DNA from: Endoryza foliicola
GTDB lineage: Bacteria > Bacteroidota > Bacteroidia > Chitinophagales > Chitinophagaceae
Direction: 5' to 3'
Assembly (NCBI GenBank): GCA_965226965.1
Contig: OZ245715.1
Span: 2,728,001 to 2,792,000 of the forward strand
DNA length: 64,000 nt
In this document: positions 62,017 through 64,000 of the stretch, in pieces
Layout: each line of letters begins with the position of its first letter
Numbering within the stretch: position 1 is the first letter of the stretch
Program-made: the position numbers and the translations under genes
The notes under the pieces: model-generated
Told to the model about the DNA's origin: nothing
Seen by the model: only the letters and a program-made list of their open reading frames with translations
Database searches by the model: none

Positions 62017-63396
62017 TTATTTGTTTCTGTTTCTCAATGCAGGATGAAACGTAAATATCAATGTTGCGCCGAAAGTGGTAAGCTTTAAGTTGCTGTCATT
62101 TATTTTTGTAAGAGGTAGTTTGATGTATGGTTCTGCAGCAATACTCCAGTTTTGAGAGAGTTTTCTTTTTACACCAATAGAGAAATTGGATGTGAGGGAG
62201 GTAAAAGAACTGTTCATATTGTGGTATATGCCTGCATGAGTCCGTTCGACAACAGTACTGGCATCTATCAGGAAGGTATAATCAATGTTTTCCATTCTCA
62301 TTTTGCTGATGGATAAACCGGCTCCGGCATAAAAACCTGTTTTCTTTTGTGGTGAGAAATGATAAAGGAACATAACAGGTATTTCAATAAAACGACAATA
62401 GCCATTTGCATGCTGAAGGTTGATGCTGCTGTATGAAGGTAAATTGAGTTTTGCTGAGTCAAAAGAAATTACCTTACCATCTGCATTGAAATATTTCTTA
62501 GATATTAACAACCCGGTTCGGAGTTCTATGTTTGGCGTTATCCTGTAACCCATCAGCAATCCATAATCCAATCCTTGCTTTGATATGTGGTTGAATTTTA
62601 CGTCGTTGAAATTCGTGCCGGCGATGGCCGCAATTGAAAATCTACTATTACGTTTAATTTGTTTTTGAGGCTTTGAAGTTGATATGGAAAGATTTAATGT
62701 TGAATCAGCTCCAGAGAAAGTAGTTACTGAAGAATTATTTACTCCGTTAGTTGGATTTGCAGTTATTTCTTCGGGGTTAAAATCAATTGCTTTATGAGCC
62801 ACGGCGTTTTGCTGAAGTGTATCGCTAGTAGAACTCATCAAAAGACTGTTGGTTTCTGTAGGAATATCTGATTTGTTGTTGGTAAATAATTGTAAAGTTG
62901 AAGAAGTGTGAGAGGGTCGTGATTCTTTTTTAATTATGCTGGTTTTTCTTTTATCAATTTCATCAGAATGTTTTGAAAGCAATATATTATCACTTCCATT
63001 TTCATAGACTAAAGTATTTTCCTTAGAATCATTCACCTGTTGTAACTGTGGGGCCCTATTAAGGGTGTTTTGAATATTTTCAGTCGCAATGGTTTTCTGA
63101 GTATTACTTTGGTTAGTCTCATCTGTTTTTTTGATTGGAGAAGAAAGTTGCGTTTCTTTAAGATTTGTGTGTTTTACATTGTACCAGTCATTAGAAGACA
63201 GATAAACAATTCCCCCAATAAAAACAGAGAATAGCATCCAGAAGAAGACAACCCTTCTCCGTTTCTTTTTTACCGGCAATTCCCTGTGTAATTGCTGTTC
63301 CATCTTATCCCAGGTAGGAATAAGAGACGAATCATGAAAGTCCTCTGCTGCTTTCTTGCTAAGCTCAAAAAGTTTATGGTCGTTACATTCAGACAT
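62017..63396 (-). CDS. Trans-envelope barrel protein, probable anti-sigma (Dma-like), copy B
   Basis: 459 residues. Cytoplasmic head (PTWDKMEQQL, then KKKRRR), membrane helix about 49-66, a long Ser/Thr/Asn-rich periplasmic linker to about 250, and a PorT-like barrel (NSRFSIAAIAGTNFNDVKF to the C-terminal TLIFTFHPALRNR). The barrel matches copy A closely, whereas the linker is unrelated. The 8-base overlap with the sigma gene is the same as in copy A. Probable anti-sigma factor of the B sigma. Confidence 0.82.
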   Translation of the reverse strand: MSECNDHKLFELSKKAAEDFHDSSLIPTWDKMEQQLHRELPVKKKRRRVVFFWMLFSVFIGGIVYLSSNDWYNVKHTNLKETQLSSPIKKTDETNQSNTQKTIATENIQNTLNRAPQLQQVNDSKENTLVYENGSDNILLSKHSDEIDKRKTSIIKKESRPSHTSSTLQLFTNNKSDIPTETNSLLMSSTSDTLQQNAVAHKAIDFNPEEITANPTNGVNNSSVTTFSGADSTLNLSISTSKPQKQIKRNSRFSIAAIAGTNFNDVKFNHISKQGLDYGLLMGYRITPNIELRTGLLISKKYFNADGKVISFDSAKLNLPSYSSINLQHANGYCRFIEIPVMFLYHFSPQKKTGFYAGAGLSISKMRMENIDYTFLIDASTVVERTHAGIYHNMNSSFTSLTSNFSIGVKRKLSQNWSIAAEPYIKLPLTKINDSNLKLTTFGATLIFTFHPALRNRNK

Positions 63397-63973
63397 ATTT
63401 TTTAACCGTCATTTTTTTTTGAAGTTCGTTCCTAAGCCAGTTTTTTGCCTTAAACAGGTTGGACTTAGATGTCCCCGTTGTAATACCCAGCATATCGGCG
63501 ATTTCCACATGAGTGTAACCATCTATCACATACAGGTTAAATACCATACGGTAAGCTGGGGGAAGTAATGTAATGCTGTTGAGAATTTCCTGGTAACTCA
63601 TGGTATCAAGCACAGATTCTGCATCGTCTTCCAGTTCGGCAAGCATAAGTAGTGCGTCTTCGGTATACATTATTTTGGGATGAAACTTCTTGCGGTAGTT
63701 GATGCAGTTGTTAATGAGAACCTTTTTAAACCAACCTTTAAAGGCAGCTTCATTACAGCCATAAAGTTCTTCATTGTATAAATGAAGGTTCTTAAACACT
63801 TTTATAAAACCATCGCACACCAAATCCTGAACTTCTATTGTGTGCGAAGCGTAACGAAAACAAATATTTGCTGCAAATTCCTTCAACCATTCAAATAACA
63901 TCCTCTCACAGCGCCGGTCATTGGCTCTGCAACCATTCAGCATTTCCCTTAGCTCAGAATTGGTATAAGGCAA
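63389..63973 (-). CDS. ECF sigma factor, copy B
   Basis: 194 residues, same length as copy A. Region 2 EVQDLVCDGFIKVFKNLHLYNEE and FKGWFKKVLINNCINYRKK; region 4 LPPAYRMVFNLYVIDGYTHVEIA with the recognition helix GTSKSNLFKAKNWL. The start is TTG, with TAA two codons before it; no ATG fits. It ends with KKYV and TGA overlapping the barrel gene. Its promoter is beyond the right edge, so the autoregulation seen in copy A cannot be tested here. Confidence 0.92.
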   Translation of the reverse strand: MPYTNSELREMLNGCRANDRRCERMLFEWLKEFAANICFRYASHTIEVQDLVCDGFIKVFKNLHLYNEELYGCNEAAFKGWFKKVLINNCINYRKKFHPKIMYTEDALLMLAELEDDAESVLDTMSYQEILNSITLLPPAYRMVFNLYVIDGYTHVEIADMLGITTGTSKSNLFKAKNWLRNELQKKMTVKKYV

Positions 63974-64000
63974 AAATTAATTTTTTCTGTAAAGATATTT

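Larger units (their letters stand above)
58842..63973 (-). repeat. Module B: duplicated sigma/barrel/propeller/nuclease segment, copy B
   Basis: Order on the minus strand: ECF sigma, trans-envelope barrel protein, frameshifted NTF2-like gene, YncE-like lipoprotein, nuclease-like protein. Copy A is at 15999-22327. Same spacing habits (8-base sigma/barrel overlap) argue for ancestral duplication of a whole operon set. Confidence 0.88.

Noticed and set aside
1..64000. Insertion sequences, integrases or attachment sites as the cause of the duplications
   Set aside because: No transposase or integrase ORF and no direct-repeat borders were seen in the window.

Overview
The window reads as a metal-handling and stress island of a Bacteroidota bacterium, probably of the Chitinophagaceae type. 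That placement is an inference from AT-rich sequence, a TAnnTTTG-type promoter, families typical of the phylum (DUF2911, DUF4136, HYC/CC/PP-type small secreted proteins, sigma genes paired with barrel proteins) and starts without obvious Shine-Dalgarno sequences. Nearly every gene is on the minus strand; only one convincing gene, a TonB-dependent receptor at 13.8-16.0 kb, is on the plus strand. I see no rRNA, tRNA, CRISPR array, transposase or integrase.

Layout, left to right. 1-13.4 kb: a metal-efflux operon read leftward (His-rich secreted protein, TolC-type channel, unusual fused RND adaptor, small metal-binding proteins, a single-chain CusA/CzcA-type pump, methyltransferase, DUF2911, Met-rich DUF2231 membrane protein, and a multicopper oxidase cut by the window edge). 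13.8-16.0 kb: FecA-like receptor. 16.0-22.3 kb: module A (ECF sigma, trans-envelope barrel protein, YncE-like propeller lipoprotein, DUF305, tyrosinase, nuclease-like protein). 22.5-42.5 kb: a large copper/silver block with an MFS transporter, two adaptors carrying heavy-metal-binding domains, a Tat multicopper oxidase, a TolC protein, a D-lactate dehydrogenase-type enzyme, a TRASH-like lipoprotein, an ATP-cone nuclease, and two CusA pumps each split into two ORFs around a P-type ATPase. 42.5-47.1 kb: a metabolic operon (AMP/thymidine phosphorylase family, PRPP synthetase, SRPBCC, GH13 amylase). 47.3-55.3 kb: an electron-transfer operon (four-cluster ferredoxin, NrfD, two cytochromes c, barrel proteins). 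55.5-58.7 kb: small metal-binding proteins and an AraC regulator with a Cys-rich metal-binding-like N-terminus. 58.8-64 kb: module B, a diverged second copy of module A.

The most interesting signal is the duplicated module. Each copy has an ECF sigma gene starting with TTG, overlapping by 8 bases a gene whose product has a short cytoplasmic N-terminus, one inner-membrane helix, a long periplasmic linker and a C-terminal outer-membrane barrel. This is the layout of the dual membrane-spanning anti-sigma proteins (Dma) of Bacteroides. Each copy also has a His/Met-rich YncE-like lipoprotein and a 415-residue HhH plus PD-(D/E)xK-like protein. A two-block promoter, GGCAAC-Y-CT then 14 bases then TGTA-Y-CA, sits at matching distances upstream of sigma A, YncE A and YncE B; a fourth copy with a one-base-shorter spacer lies upstream of the efflux operon. 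Together they suggest an envelope-spanning metal-stress circuit controlling copper proteins.

Inferred division of labour: multicopper oxidases and tyrosinase act on or with copper in the periplasm; DUF305, DUF3347, HMBD, TRASH and Met/His-rich proteins bind metal; the split CusA pumps keep the three methionines known to bind Cu(I)/Ag(I) in CusA, while the single-chain pump does not and may move another metal. The phosphorylase, PRPP synthetase, lactate dehydrogenase and ferredoxin/NrfD genes look like a metabolic and respiratory stress package.
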